Source: Spirochaetaceae bacterium
Lineage (GTDB): Bacteria > Spirochaetota > Spirochaetia > Treponematales > Breznakiellaceae
NCBI GenBank assembly: GCA_031255315.1
Contig: JAIRSS010000168.1
Span: forward strand, 1-22,077
Length of the DNA: 22,077 nt
Direction of reading: 5' to 3'
Position numbers and translations under genes: made by a program. Each line of letters begins with the position of its first letter. Position 1 is the stretch's first letter. Positions 15,708-22,077 of this stretch are shown here, piece after piece. The notes beneath the pieces are model-generated. The model was not told where the DNA came from, ran no database searches, and was given only the letters and a program-made list of their open reading frames with translations.

Positions 15708-17252
15708 ATGAACCGTACCGCCGGTTGTTTATCAAAGTACAGTCAGCTTTCCCCGGTCTTCGTTGCGGCGGCGGTATTCTGCGCCGTGGCCGCTATTCCG
15801 CTCCAGGCTGCCGAGGTCGTCCCAACAGGGAACTTTCCCCGGCTGGAAGCGGACACGAGGGCGGGGGAACTCAACCTTTTGGAGCGGGACGGCGTTTATT
15901 TCTGGCAGGACCTAATGGAAACAGCGCTCTGGGCTTCCGGGGGAAGCGGATCTCCGGAGGGGAAAAAAGCGAAGGAGAGCATCACCACGGCGGTTGCCGA
16001 GCTGGAACGGTCCGGCTTTCCTGGAAATCTCCGGGAACGGGGAGAATATGTACTTACGTTTATGTATGACCGGTTCCTTAAAACGTATTCTACCTATCAG
16101 ACCAGGGTGGATGAAATCTTCAATTCCGGGCGGTATAACTGCGTTTCTTCCGCAGTGCTCTACACTATCTTGGCTGTTTCCGTGGGGCTGGATGTACGGG
16201 GAGTTATGACCAAGGATCATGCCTTTGTGCGTGTTAATGTGGGGAACGAATTTATTGATGTGGAAACCACCAATCGTTATGGGTTTGATCCTGGAAGCCG
16301 CCGGGAATTCCACGACGCCTTTGGAACGGTGACCGGGTTTGCTTACGTGCCCGCCCGGAACTACCGGGACCGGGTTTCCATCAGCCAGCTTGAGTTGGCG
16401 TCCCTTATCCTTTCCAACCGTATTGCGGACCTGGAAAGGCGGGGCCGGTATCCCGAAGCGGTTCCCCTGGCGGTAGACCGGGCGGCCCTCCTTGCCCGGC
16501 GTTCAAACCCGGTCAATTCTTCTTTTTTCACGGACCCCAACCGGGATCTTTTGGATCGTATCTTTAATTACGGGGCTTCCCTCATTGCGGGGGGAAAGGA
16601 GGCCGACGCCCTTGCGTGGTGCAACACCGCGTGGCGGCACTACGGGGGTACGGATAGTACCGCCGGTGATTCCCGGTGGCAGGAATTTACCTACGCGGCG
16701 CTGAACAACTATCTGGTTAAACTACTGAAAGGCCAACAAATTTCCGAAGCCCGGACCTTCCTGACTCAGTACACCGCCCGGTTAAGCCGGGAACAGTACG
16801 GCAAGCTGAATAGTCTGCTGGTAGACGCCGAACTGCTCAACCGGATTTCCGGAATACAGAGCGCCGAAGACGCGGAAGCGCTCCTTCGGGCCATCGCCGC
16901 CGCTGAAAATCAGTCAACCCTTTCGGCAAGCCGGGCGATGGAAATGCGGAATTTTATCCTGATAAAAGAGGGGGAGCATATTGCGGTAGAGCAGGGCCCC
17001 TCGGCGGCTATTGCGTATACTGAGGCGGCTATAGCCCGGTATGGCAGGAATTCCCGCCTGGAAGAAGCCCTGCGGGTCCATCGCTCCAACCGGGTGGCGG
17101 ATCTGCACAACGGCTTTGCCGACCTTTTCAACCGCCGGGAATATGAGAGCGCCCGGGCGCATATACAGGCGGCCTTGACGGAGTTTCCGGGGAACCGCCA
17201 GCTTGTGACGGACCTGAACATCGCGGAACGGGCCTTGCGCCAGCGCCAGTAA
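15708..17252 (+). CDS. Secreted transglutaminase-like protein with helical (TPR-like) C-terminal region
   Basis: 514 residues. It has a signal peptide (residues 1 to about 35, hydrophobic core PVFVAAAVFCAVAAI, likely cut after LQA) and no lipobox. Residues about 110-200 hold a papain-like/transglutaminase core with a plausible triad: Cys145 in GRYNCVSSAVLYTILAVSVG, His171 in KDHAFVRVNVG, and Asp184 or Glu186 in FIDVETTNRYGFDPG. The rest is alpha-helical and alanine-rich, resembling TPR-type repeats, for example EADALAWCNTAWRHYG and YESARAHIQAALTEFPGNR. The protein is therefore probably periplasmic and could be a peptidase or a structural envelope protein. The substrate is unknown and I do not recognise a named family. 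The ATG at 15708 is chosen for the signal peptide; the frame is open to 15642 but the upstream residues would bury it. Confidence 0.75.
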   Translation: MNRTAGCLSKYSQLSPVFVAAAVFCAVAAIPLQAAEVVPTGNFPRLEADTRAGELNLLERDGVYFWQDLMETALWASGGSGSPEGKKAKESITTAVAELERSGFPGNLRERGEYVLTFMYDRFLKTYSTYQTRVDEIFNSGRYNCVSSAVLYTILAVSVGLDVRGVMTKDHAFVRVNVGNEFIDVETTNRYGFDPGSRREFHDAFGTVTGFAYVPARNYRDRVSISQLELASLILSNRIADLERRGRYPEAVPLAVDRAALLARRSNPVNSSFFTDPNRDLLDRIFNYGASLIAGGKEADALAWCNTAWRHYGGTDSTAGDSRWQEFTYAALNNYLVKLLKGQQISEARTFLTQYTARLSREQYGKLNSLLVDAELLNRISGIQSAEDAEALLRAIAAAENQSTLSASRAMEMRNFILIKEGEHIAVEQGPSAAIAYTEAAIARYGRNSRLEEALRVHRSNRVADLHNGFADLFNRREYESARAHIQAALTEFPGNRQLVTDLNIAERALRQRQ

Positions 17253-17277
17253 AATTATAGCGGGTACGTAAAAAAGG

Positions 17278-17318
17278 GAGCCTGTTCCAAAGACCCGGCG
17301 GGGTTTTGGAACAGGCTC
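17278..17318 (-). terminator. Perfect-stem intrinsic terminator between convergent operons
   Basis: Perfect 14-base arms GAGCCTGTTCCAAA (17278-17291) and TTTGGAACAGGCTC (17305-17318) enclose a GC-rich loop. On the minus strand the stem is followed by CCC and six Ts, making a strong terminator for the ABC operon ending at 17405. On the plus strand only a weak T-rich stretch follows. The arms match the outer arms of the palindromes at 2381-2456 and 9638-9694, so a repeat appears to serve as a terminator. Confidence 0.8.
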
Positions 17319-17404
17319 TTGCTGTTTCTCCAGTTTCAACTCAGGCTTTATCGCCCTACGGAACTGCGGATTTCACGCCCTTTTTTCTATAAAATCCAAA
17401 AACT

Positions 17405-18985
17405 TTACGGTTCAACGAACTTCGCAATCCGCTCATCAATCACGGACTGCGCGCCGGAGGCAAGCAAATCGGCAATACCGGCCTCCCACACCTGGTCAAA
17501 GTCTGCGGCTCTGGTCGTGATGCTCTGGGCGGCAAGGTTATTGCTCTTGTCTATCAAGGTCTGCATGACCGGGGCGGCGGCGGTAAGGGTTACCGGAACA
17601 ACCGGGCCCGGAGCCGCGTTGGTCATCGCAATGGTATAGGCGTTTGCGATAACATCCGCGGGCCAGGCATACCCGCTGGCCAGCGCCTTGGCGGTAAGCT
17701 CAGGATCGCCTAAATCAAGACCGTTCATGTGAATGGTATAATCAATATTCTGGGCGCTGTTTTGAATCCACAACCCCGTCGCGCTTTTGAGCTTGGGAAC
17801 ACCGTCAACCATATCATGGTTAATTCCTTCCTGCCCAAGCTGAAGGAAGTTGTAGTTTTCAAACCGGGCGAGCCAGTTGATATAGCGCATCGCCGCTTCC
17901 GGGTTTTTAGCGGAAGCCGGGATGAAGATGTTCAATCCCGCGGCGTCGTACGAAATCTTTTTGGTTATCCCCTCGGAATTGGTCATGCAGTCAACCGGCA
18001 CCAAGTCCGCCCCGGGTACGTTTTTCTGCAAATCCACAAGGATCCCCCCTTCACGGTAGATATTATCCCAGTTATGGCAAACAGAACCAACCGCGCCGGC
18101 TTTTACCAGGTTAAGCTGGTCGTCCTCGGTCTTGTACAAGGGGAAGTCCCGGTCTATAAGGCCCCCGTTGTACATCCGGTTCATGAAGCGCAGGCCCTCT
18201 TTATATCCGGGCAGGAAGAAATACCGGTCAATCACCGTATATACCCAGCGATCCCGCAAGCTCAGGGTGGGATCAATGAACGACTCAAGGATGGATCCGG
18301 CCGTCCAGCGCGTATCGAAAGTCATTGAGAAGGGAACAACCTTGTCTTTGCCGATATTGCCGGGATCTTGGTCCTTGAACGCGGTCAGGGCCTGAAAATA
18401 TTCTTCCGTTGTTGTGGGAAGGGGCAGACCCAGAATATCCAGCCAATCCTTCCGGATAAAAAGGTTCAGCCGGGCGGTGTTCATGCGCCGGGCCGGCATT
18501 GAATAAATGCGCCCCGTCTCGTTGTTCCGGTTGCGGGTTATCAAGTCCCTGCCCGGAAGCGCCTCATCAGGGCCAAGAAAGGCTTTAAGGTCTTTCAAGG
18601 TAGTATCGATGTAGGGATCCAGGTCAACGAGGCCGCCCAGTTCGCTGTACATCGTTACCAGTTCGGCTGAATACGTATAGCAGACATCCGGAGGCGTACC
18701 CGCGGCCATAAGGTTGTTCAGGGCGGTATTTTCCTCCGCTCTGGGCACCGGCACAAACGTTACCTTTATGCCTTCATCCTCAAGAACCTTTTGCTGGATC
18801 CAGTCCGTCCAGTTGTTCTTGGTGGGATCCGACTTGCCGCCGTCCGTACCGCGGTCAAATACCTCAACGGTTATTTCGACAACTTCCCCGCTCCCGGCGT
18901 CTGATTTTTTGCCGCACCCCGCAAAGATCAACGCCGCCGACACGCATACTAAGGCCGTAAAAACCCGCACGTATGTTTTCTTCAT
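17405..18985 (-). CDS. ABC transporter substrate-binding lipoprotein (LplA-like), second system
   Basis: 526 residues. The signal peptide MKKTYVRVFTALVCVSAALIF ends in the lipobox FAGC with lipidated Cys24, followed by a short polar tether. The mature protein is a family 1 extracellular solute-binding protein: AAGTPPDVCYTYS, then RLNLFIRKDWLDILGLPLP and TTTEEYFQALTAFK, features of the LplA/YtcQ branch for oligosaccharides or oligogalacturonides. It is last in its operon, 22 bases after the YtcP-type permease, with GGAGGAG as ribosome-binding site. The sugar bound cannot be read from the sequence, and no glycosidase is linked. It differs clearly from the lipoprotein at 9776-11464, so the two systems are unlikely to be a recent duplication. 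Confidence 0.9.
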   Translation of the reverse strand: MKKTYVRVFTALVCVSAALIFAGCGKKSDAGSGEVVEITVEVFDRGTDGGKSDPTKNNWTDWIQQKVLEDEGIKVTFVPVPRAEENTALNNLMAAGTPPDVCYTYSAELVTMYSELGGLVDLDPYIDTTLKDLKAFLGPDEALPGRDLITRNRNNETGRIYSMPARRMNTARLNLFIRKDWLDILGLPLPTTTEEYFQALTAFKDQDPGNIGKDKVVPFSMTFDTRWTAGSILESFIDPTLSLRDRWVYTVIDRYFFLPGYKEGLRFMNRMYNGGLIDRDFPLYKTEDDQLNLVKAGAVGSVCHNWDNIYREGGILVDLQKNVPGADLVPVDCMTNSEGITKKISYDAAGLNIFIPASAKNPEAAMRYINWLARFENYNFLQLGQEGINHDMVDGVPKLKSATGLWIQNSAQNIDYTIHMNGLDLGDPELTAKALASGYAWPADVIANAYTIAMTNAAPGPVVPVTLTAAAPVMQTLIDKSNNLAAQSITTRAADFDQVWEAGIADLLASGAQSVIDERIAKFVEP

Positions 18986-19007
18986 CTTTCCATCTCCTCC
19001 ATATTTT

Positions 19008-19883
19008 TTAACCTTTTACAGCCCCTATGGCTACCCCCTTAATGAAGTAGCGTTGAAGCCAAGGATACACAATTACTATCGGTATCGTCGCTATCATAAC
19101 CGCGGCGGCTTTCATGCCTTCGCTTGCCACCGGTACTCCGCCGGCGATACCTTCCTGCGTAGCAATTTCTATCGATGAAATATTATTGATGATCTGGTAG
19201 AGCTTGAGCTGTATGGGAACAAAATCCGGTTTGGTAAGGTAGAGCAGGGCGTCGGAAAATCCGTTCCAGCGGCCTACCGCATAGAACAGCGCAAGGGTCG
19301 CCAGAACCGGGGCGGAAAGGGGCAGGTATATATTCACCAGCACCGTAAAGGGATTCGCGCCGTCAAGTTCCGCCGATTCCCGCAGGCTTTCAGGGACGCT
19401 GTAGAAAAAGCTGCGGAGAATAATCATATTGAACACCGAAAGGCAGTTGGGGATGATGAGGACCAGCGGGTTGTTCAGCAAAGCCAGATCCTTCATCAGG
19501 ATGTAATTTGGAATAGTGCCGGCGCTGAAATACATGGTGAAGACGATCAGCGTATTGATGATCCCTTTCCCCTTCAGCGTATTGTAGATCAGGGGATAGG
19601 CGCACAGAATCGTCATAAGCAGGGAAAACAGGGTGCAGATAACCGTCAAGATGGCGGTCCACACCATAGAACGGGAAAACGCCGGATCCCTGAATACATA
19701 CTGATAGGATTCAAGAGTAGGTTCCACCGGAAGAAAACTTACCCGGCGGTTCACGATGGAAAGGGGGGAGCTTAAAGACTGGGCAAAAATATGCACTATC
19801 GGCAAAAGGCAGAGCAGTATTACCACCAAGCATATACCGGCGATAACCCCGTCAACAATCTTTGATGACTTTGATAAAACCAT
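19008..19883 (-). CDS. ABC transporter permease, YtcP/LplC type, second system
   Basis: 291 residues with six membrane segments. Typical features are LPIVHIFAQSLSSPLSIVNR, FTMYFSAGTIPNYILMKDL, the EAA loop RESAELDGANPFTVLVNIYLP, and the C-terminus YPWLQRYFIKGVAIGAVKG. The ATG at 19883 is chosen because AAGGAG lies six to seven bases upstream; the frame continues to 19934, but that would overlap the preceding permease gene. It follows that gene by 10 bases. Together the two form the membrane channel of the second importer. Confidence 0.92.
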   Translation of the reverse strand: MVLSKSSKIVDGVIAGICLVVILLCLLPIVHIFAQSLSSPLSIVNRRVSFLPVEPTLESYQYVFRDPAFSRSMVWTAILTVICTLFSLLMTILCAYPLIYNTLKGKGIINTLIVFTMYFSAGTIPNYILMKDLALLNNPLVLIIPNCLSVFNMIILRSFFYSVPESLRESAELDGANPFTVLVNIYLPLSAPVLATLALFYAVGRWNGFSDALLYLTKPDFVPIQLKLYQIINNISSIEIATQEGIAGGVPVASEGMKAAAVMIATIPIVIVYPWLQRYFIKGVAIGAVKG

Positions 19884-19893
19884 AGAGGACTCC

Positions 19894-20832
19894 TTACCAG
19901 ATACCGCGTTCGCCAAATTTCTTTGCAAGGGCATTGGCGCCGAGCAGGAAGACTACGCAAACCACAGACTGAAAAAGACCTATAGCCGCTGTATACGAGA
20001 ATTGGAACGACCGGATACCGACCCGGTACACCATCGTACTGATGACGTCGGCCACCGAAACAACCAGGCTGTTCCCCATAGTGTAGGGCCGGTCAAACTC
20101 ACTGCCCAGAATCCGCCCCAGGTTCATGATGAGGAGCACCACGATGGTAGACCGTATACCGGGAAGGGTAACATGCCATATCTTGCCGAAACGGCCCGCA
20201 CCGTCCACCTCCGCAGCCTCGTAGATCTCCGGATTGATCCCCGTGATGGCCGCCAGATAGATAATGGTTCCCCAGCCCATTTCCTTCCAGACTCCCAGGC
20301 CCACATAGGTTCCTACCCAGAGCTTGTTCTCCAGCAGGAAATTGATAGGTCCAAGGCCGATTTTGGAGAGAGCAGTATTAATAATACCACCCCCGGGGGC
20401 GAAAAGCTGAACAGTGATACCGCTGATGATGATCCAGGAGAGGAAGTGCGGCAGATACACCAGTGTTTGGGTTACCTTTTTGTAACGTTTGTAGGGCAGT
20501 TCGTTAAGCAGAATGGCAAGGATAATGGGGGCGGGGAAACCCACCAGGAGATCCAGAAAATTCAGCACCAGGGTGTTCCGGAGAGCGTTGTAAAAATCCC
20601 GGGAACCGAAGGCCCGGGTAAACCACCTGCCGCCTACCCAGGGGGAATCCCAGACCCCTCTAAAGATGTTGTACTCTTTAAAGGCGATAACGATATTGGT
20701 CATAGGGACATACCGAAAGAGCCCGAAGAAGAGTATCGGCAGAATCAACATGAAGTACAGCATCCAGGTACGTTGGAAGTAGGTGTTTCTTTTGGACTTT
20801 CCTGTCCGCGGCAAGACCTTGTCTGTATTCAT
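19894..20832 (-). CDS. ABC transporter permease, LplB type, second system
   Basis: 312 residues with six membrane segments. The sequence shows LPILFFGLFRYVPMTNIVIA, followed by FKEYNIFRGVWDSPWVG, then VYLPHFLSWIIISGITVQLF and the EAA loop YEAAEVDGAGRFGKIWHVTLP, ending NALAKKFGERGIW. It is the first gene of the three-gene operon. The start is ATG at 20832 with GGAGGT at 20838-20843; the frame stays open for 43 more codons but those lie across the promoter. No ATPase gene is linked, as in the fucoside operon. Confidence 0.92.
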   Translation of the reverse strand: MNTDKVLPRTGKSKRNTYFQRTWMLYFMLILPILFFGLFRYVPMTNIVIAFKEYNIFRGVWDSPWVGGRWFTRAFGSRDFYNALRNTLVLNFLDLLVGFPAPIILAILLNELPYKRYKKVTQTLVYLPHFLSWIIISGITVQLFAPGGGIINTALSKIGLGPINFLLENKLWVGTYVGLGVWKEMGWGTIIYLAAITGINPEIYEAAEVDGAGRFGKIWHVTLPGIRSTIVVLLIMNLGRILGSEFDRPYTMGNSLVVSVADVISTMVYRVGIRSFQFSYTAAIGLFQSVVCVVFLLGANALAKKFGERGIW

Positions 20833-20848
20833 AGGACACCTCCGCAGT

Positions 20849-20877
20849 AATTTAGCACATTTATATGTTACTGTCAA
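20849..20877 (-). promoter_or_regulatory. Sigma-70-like promoter of the second ABC operon
   Basis: On the minus strand, a perfect TTGACA (20877-20872) and TAAATT (20854-20849) are separated by exactly 17 bases. The expected start, near 20842, falls at the edge of the GGAGGT ribosome-binding site, so the leader would be only about 10 bases. Confidence 0.6.
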
Positions 20878-20947
20878 TAAAAACTTCAGTTTGATATAAA
20901 ATCCTTCTAAAGCAAGGCCGCGCGATCCTCTGGAAGGGGGCTTGCAA

Positions 20948-21086
20948 GAATTTAACCACAAGCCGCCGAAGGCGGCAGCGCACCAAGGCGAACAACGGCT
21001 CGCCAGAACACGAAGGAATGGCTAAGCGGGCCTGTCCCCGCCTTCGTGCGCCTTGTCGCCTGGCCTCCGGCCGTGGTGGTCAATTC
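20948..21086. repeat. Palindromic core 1 of the array
   Basis: The outer arms are GAATTTAACCAC and GTGGTGGTCAATTC. The inner stem is CACGAAGG/CCTTCGTG around GCGGG cctgtc CCCGC. The left arm carries two extra small hairpins absent from core 2: GCCGCC gaa GGCGGC (20961-20975) and GGCGA/TCGCC near 20989-21004. Confidence 0.75.
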
Positions 21087-21200
21087 CTGAATCTATGTAC
21101 CCACTCTATACTCTGTATTTCAGAGTCTATATCCTATACTTTACACTATATTCTATACTCTATATTGGTACTGTATACTATGAGAGGTAACCGGGAAGAA

Positions 21201-21308
21201 GAATTTAACCACGAAGGCGCACAAAGGAACACGAAGGAATGGCTAAGCGGGCCTGTCCCCGCCTTCGTGTACCTCCTTCGCCTGGCCTCCGGCCTTGGGG
21301 GTAAATTC
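21201..21308. repeat. Palindromic core 2 of the array (simplest form)
   Basis: The outer arms are GAATTTAACCAC and GGGGGTAAATTC. The inner perfect stem is ACACGAAGG/CCTTCGTGT around GCGGG cctgtc CCCGC, and a small GGCC tcc GGCC hairpin lies in the right arm. This copy lacks the extra hairpins of cores 1 and 3. Confidence 0.75.
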
Positions 21309-21460
21309 CTTAAATCTATATACCCACTCTATACTCTGTATTTCAAAGTCTATATCCCATACTTTCCACTATATATTTTATACTATGAGTTATATACTTA
21401 ATACCTCTCACTATATACTCTATATTGGGACTGTATACTATGAGAGGTAACCGGGAAGAA

Positions 21461-21575
21461 GAATTTAACCACAAAGGAACACGAAGGAACGGCTAAGCGG
21501 GCCTGTCCCGCCTTCGTGCGCCTGCGAACCTTTGGTTCGATTCGCCTGGCCTCCGGCCTTGGTGGTAAAATTTTT
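21461..21575. repeat. Palindromic core 3 of the array
   Basis: The same plan as core 2, but the right arm carries an extra perfect hairpin, CGAACC ttt GGTTCG, and the left arm is shorter. The sequence GGTTCGATTCG here superficially resembles a tRNA T-loop, but no acceptor or anticodon stem surrounds it. Confidence 0.7.
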
Positions 21576-21818
21576 AAAATCTACATACTTGGCCTATATT
21601 CCAAAGTATCCATTCGGTACTATATATCCTAAATTACTGAGTCCATACTATATACTCAATTCTCTAAATTATATATTCTATACTCCAAACTATATACTCA
21701 GTACTCCTTACTTTTCATTCTTCACTCTACCCGTCTTCTTCACCTTGGTGGTAAATTTCCTGAATCCATGTACCTGCTTTGTACTTTATATCTCAGGGTA
21801 TATATTTTGTACTCTGCA

Positions 21819-22077
21819 CTACATACGCTGTACCGGTTTTGTATGCCGAAAACAAGTTACCAGGTGATCGTCCACCAGTCCCATGGCCTGCATGAAGGCG
21901 TAGACAATGGTGGGGCCGGTAAAGGTGAAGCCCCGGGCTTTCAGTTCCTTCGAGATCTGAAGGGCCAGCGGGGTGGAGGCGGGAACCTCTTCCATGGAGC
22001 GCCAGCGGTTTACCAGGGGGGTCCCGTCTACAAAAGCCCAGAGCCAGCGGGAAAAGTCTTCCCCCTTCTCCGCCATG
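21819..22077 (-). CDS. tag: DNA-3-methyladenine glycosylase I, C-terminal part (cut by window edge)
   Basis: About 85 residues of the C-terminus are visible; the 5' end lies beyond 22077. The enzyme removes 3-methyladenine from alkylated DNA. Family-specific stretches are FSRWLWAFVDGTPLVNRWRS, then MEEVPASTPLALQISKELKA, followed by RGFTFTGPTIVYAFMQAMG and LVDDHLVTCF. The His and Cys of DHLVTC are two of the four Zn ligands of Tag. The methionine codon at 22076-22074 is internal to the conserved domain and not the true start. The gene ends inside the last AT-rich tract of the repeat array, with a short tail (RHTKPVQRM) after the conserved region. Confidence 0.92.
   Translation of the reverse strand, partial: MAEKGEDFSRWLWAFVDGTPLVNRWRSMEEVPASTPLALQISKELKARGFTFTGPTIVYAFMQAMGLVDDHLVTCFRHTKPVQRM

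Larger units (their letters stand above)
20948..21835. repeat. Compound tandem array: palindromic cores alternating with AT-rich heptamer tracts
   Basis: Three palindromic cores begin with GAATTTAACCAC at 20948, 21201 and 21461 (periods 253 and 260). A fourth partial unit keeps only the right arm (CACCTTGGTGGTAAATTTCC, 21741-21760). Each core is followed by a roughly 75-160-base tract rich in TATA steps, built of degenerate heptamers such as TATACTC and TATATTC. The junction before cores 2 and 3 is nearly identical (about 57 bases ending in GAATTTAACCAC, 21156-21212 and 21416-21472, with one difference seen). No convincing gene lies inside. The array separates tag from the second ABC operon and covers most of the 986 bases between 20833 and 21818. 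Confidence 0.9.

Noticed and set aside
19756..20850. A 364-codon plus-strand frame opposite the two permeases.
   Set aside because: The composition (His, Asp, Pro, Arg rich) is that of a shadow of membrane-protein codons read in reverse. No ribosome-binding site or motif supports it.
21530..21550. A tRNA-like GGTTCGATTCG in palindromic core 3.
   Set aside because: It forms a local hairpin with CGAACC; no other tRNA arms are present.
21018..21867. Plus-strand frames of 127 and 111 codons inside the repeat array, rich in Tyr, Leu and Ile.
   Set aside because: They are produced by the TATACTC-like repeat, are not periodic at the codon level, and lack start signals.

Overview
The window looks like chromosomal DNA of a spirochaete, most likely a GC-rich Treponema relative of the termite-gut type (Treponema primitia/azotonutricia group). 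This is inferred from gene content. There are two LplA/LplB/YtcP-type oligosaccharide ABC systems without an ATPase gene, a DUF3782-like coiled-coil/nuclease-fold protein, a B12-dependent ribonucleotide reductase, and dispersed palindromic repeats at gene borders. I see no rRNA, tRNA, CRISPR array or phage structural gene.

Layout. (1) Positions 1-1995, minus strand: a dTDP-rhamnose operon in the order VanZ-like membrane protein, rfbA, rfbC, rfbD (cut by the left edge). (2) 1996-2734: 739 bases without a convincing gene. They hold a plus-strand intrinsic terminator with no visible gene to terminate and a small palindromic repeat of MITE-like form. (3) 2735-3580 plus: uppP, lipid-carrier recycling. 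(4) 3743-7738 plus: nrdJ, interrupted at its redox-active cysteine by a 148-residue mini-intein. The 3' end of the gene is partly duplicated just downstream, with only synonymous differences. (5) 7937-9618 minus: a MocA-like nucleotidyltransferase and a lipoprotein with two thioredoxin-like CxxC domains. (6) 9776-14712 plus: a four-gene operon of lipoprotein sugar-binding protein, two permeases and a cytoplasmic GH29 alpha-L-fucosidase. It probably imports and trims fucosylated glycans. (7) 14991-17252 plus: a DUF3782-like protein, then a secreted transglutaminase-like protein with a helical repeat tail. (8) 20832-17405 minus: a second ABC operon (permease, permease, lipoprotein) with a good sigma-70-like promoter and a strong intrinsic terminator. 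(9) 20948-21835: a striking non-coding compound array in which three large palindromic units alternate with AT-rich tracts of degenerate TATACTC-like heptamers. (10) 21819-22077 minus: the 3' end of tag (3-methyladenine DNA glycosylase I), cut by the right edge.

How the parts fit. The two ABC operons and the fucosidase point to a heterotroph living on plant or host-derived oligosaccharides. Both transporters must borrow a shared MsmK/UgpC-type ATPase encoded elsewhere. The rhamnose genes and uppP serve envelope glycan synthesis. The most unusual features are the near-minimal intein in nrdJ, the apparent recombination scar behind that gene, and the palindrome/heptamer array upstream of the second ABC operon.
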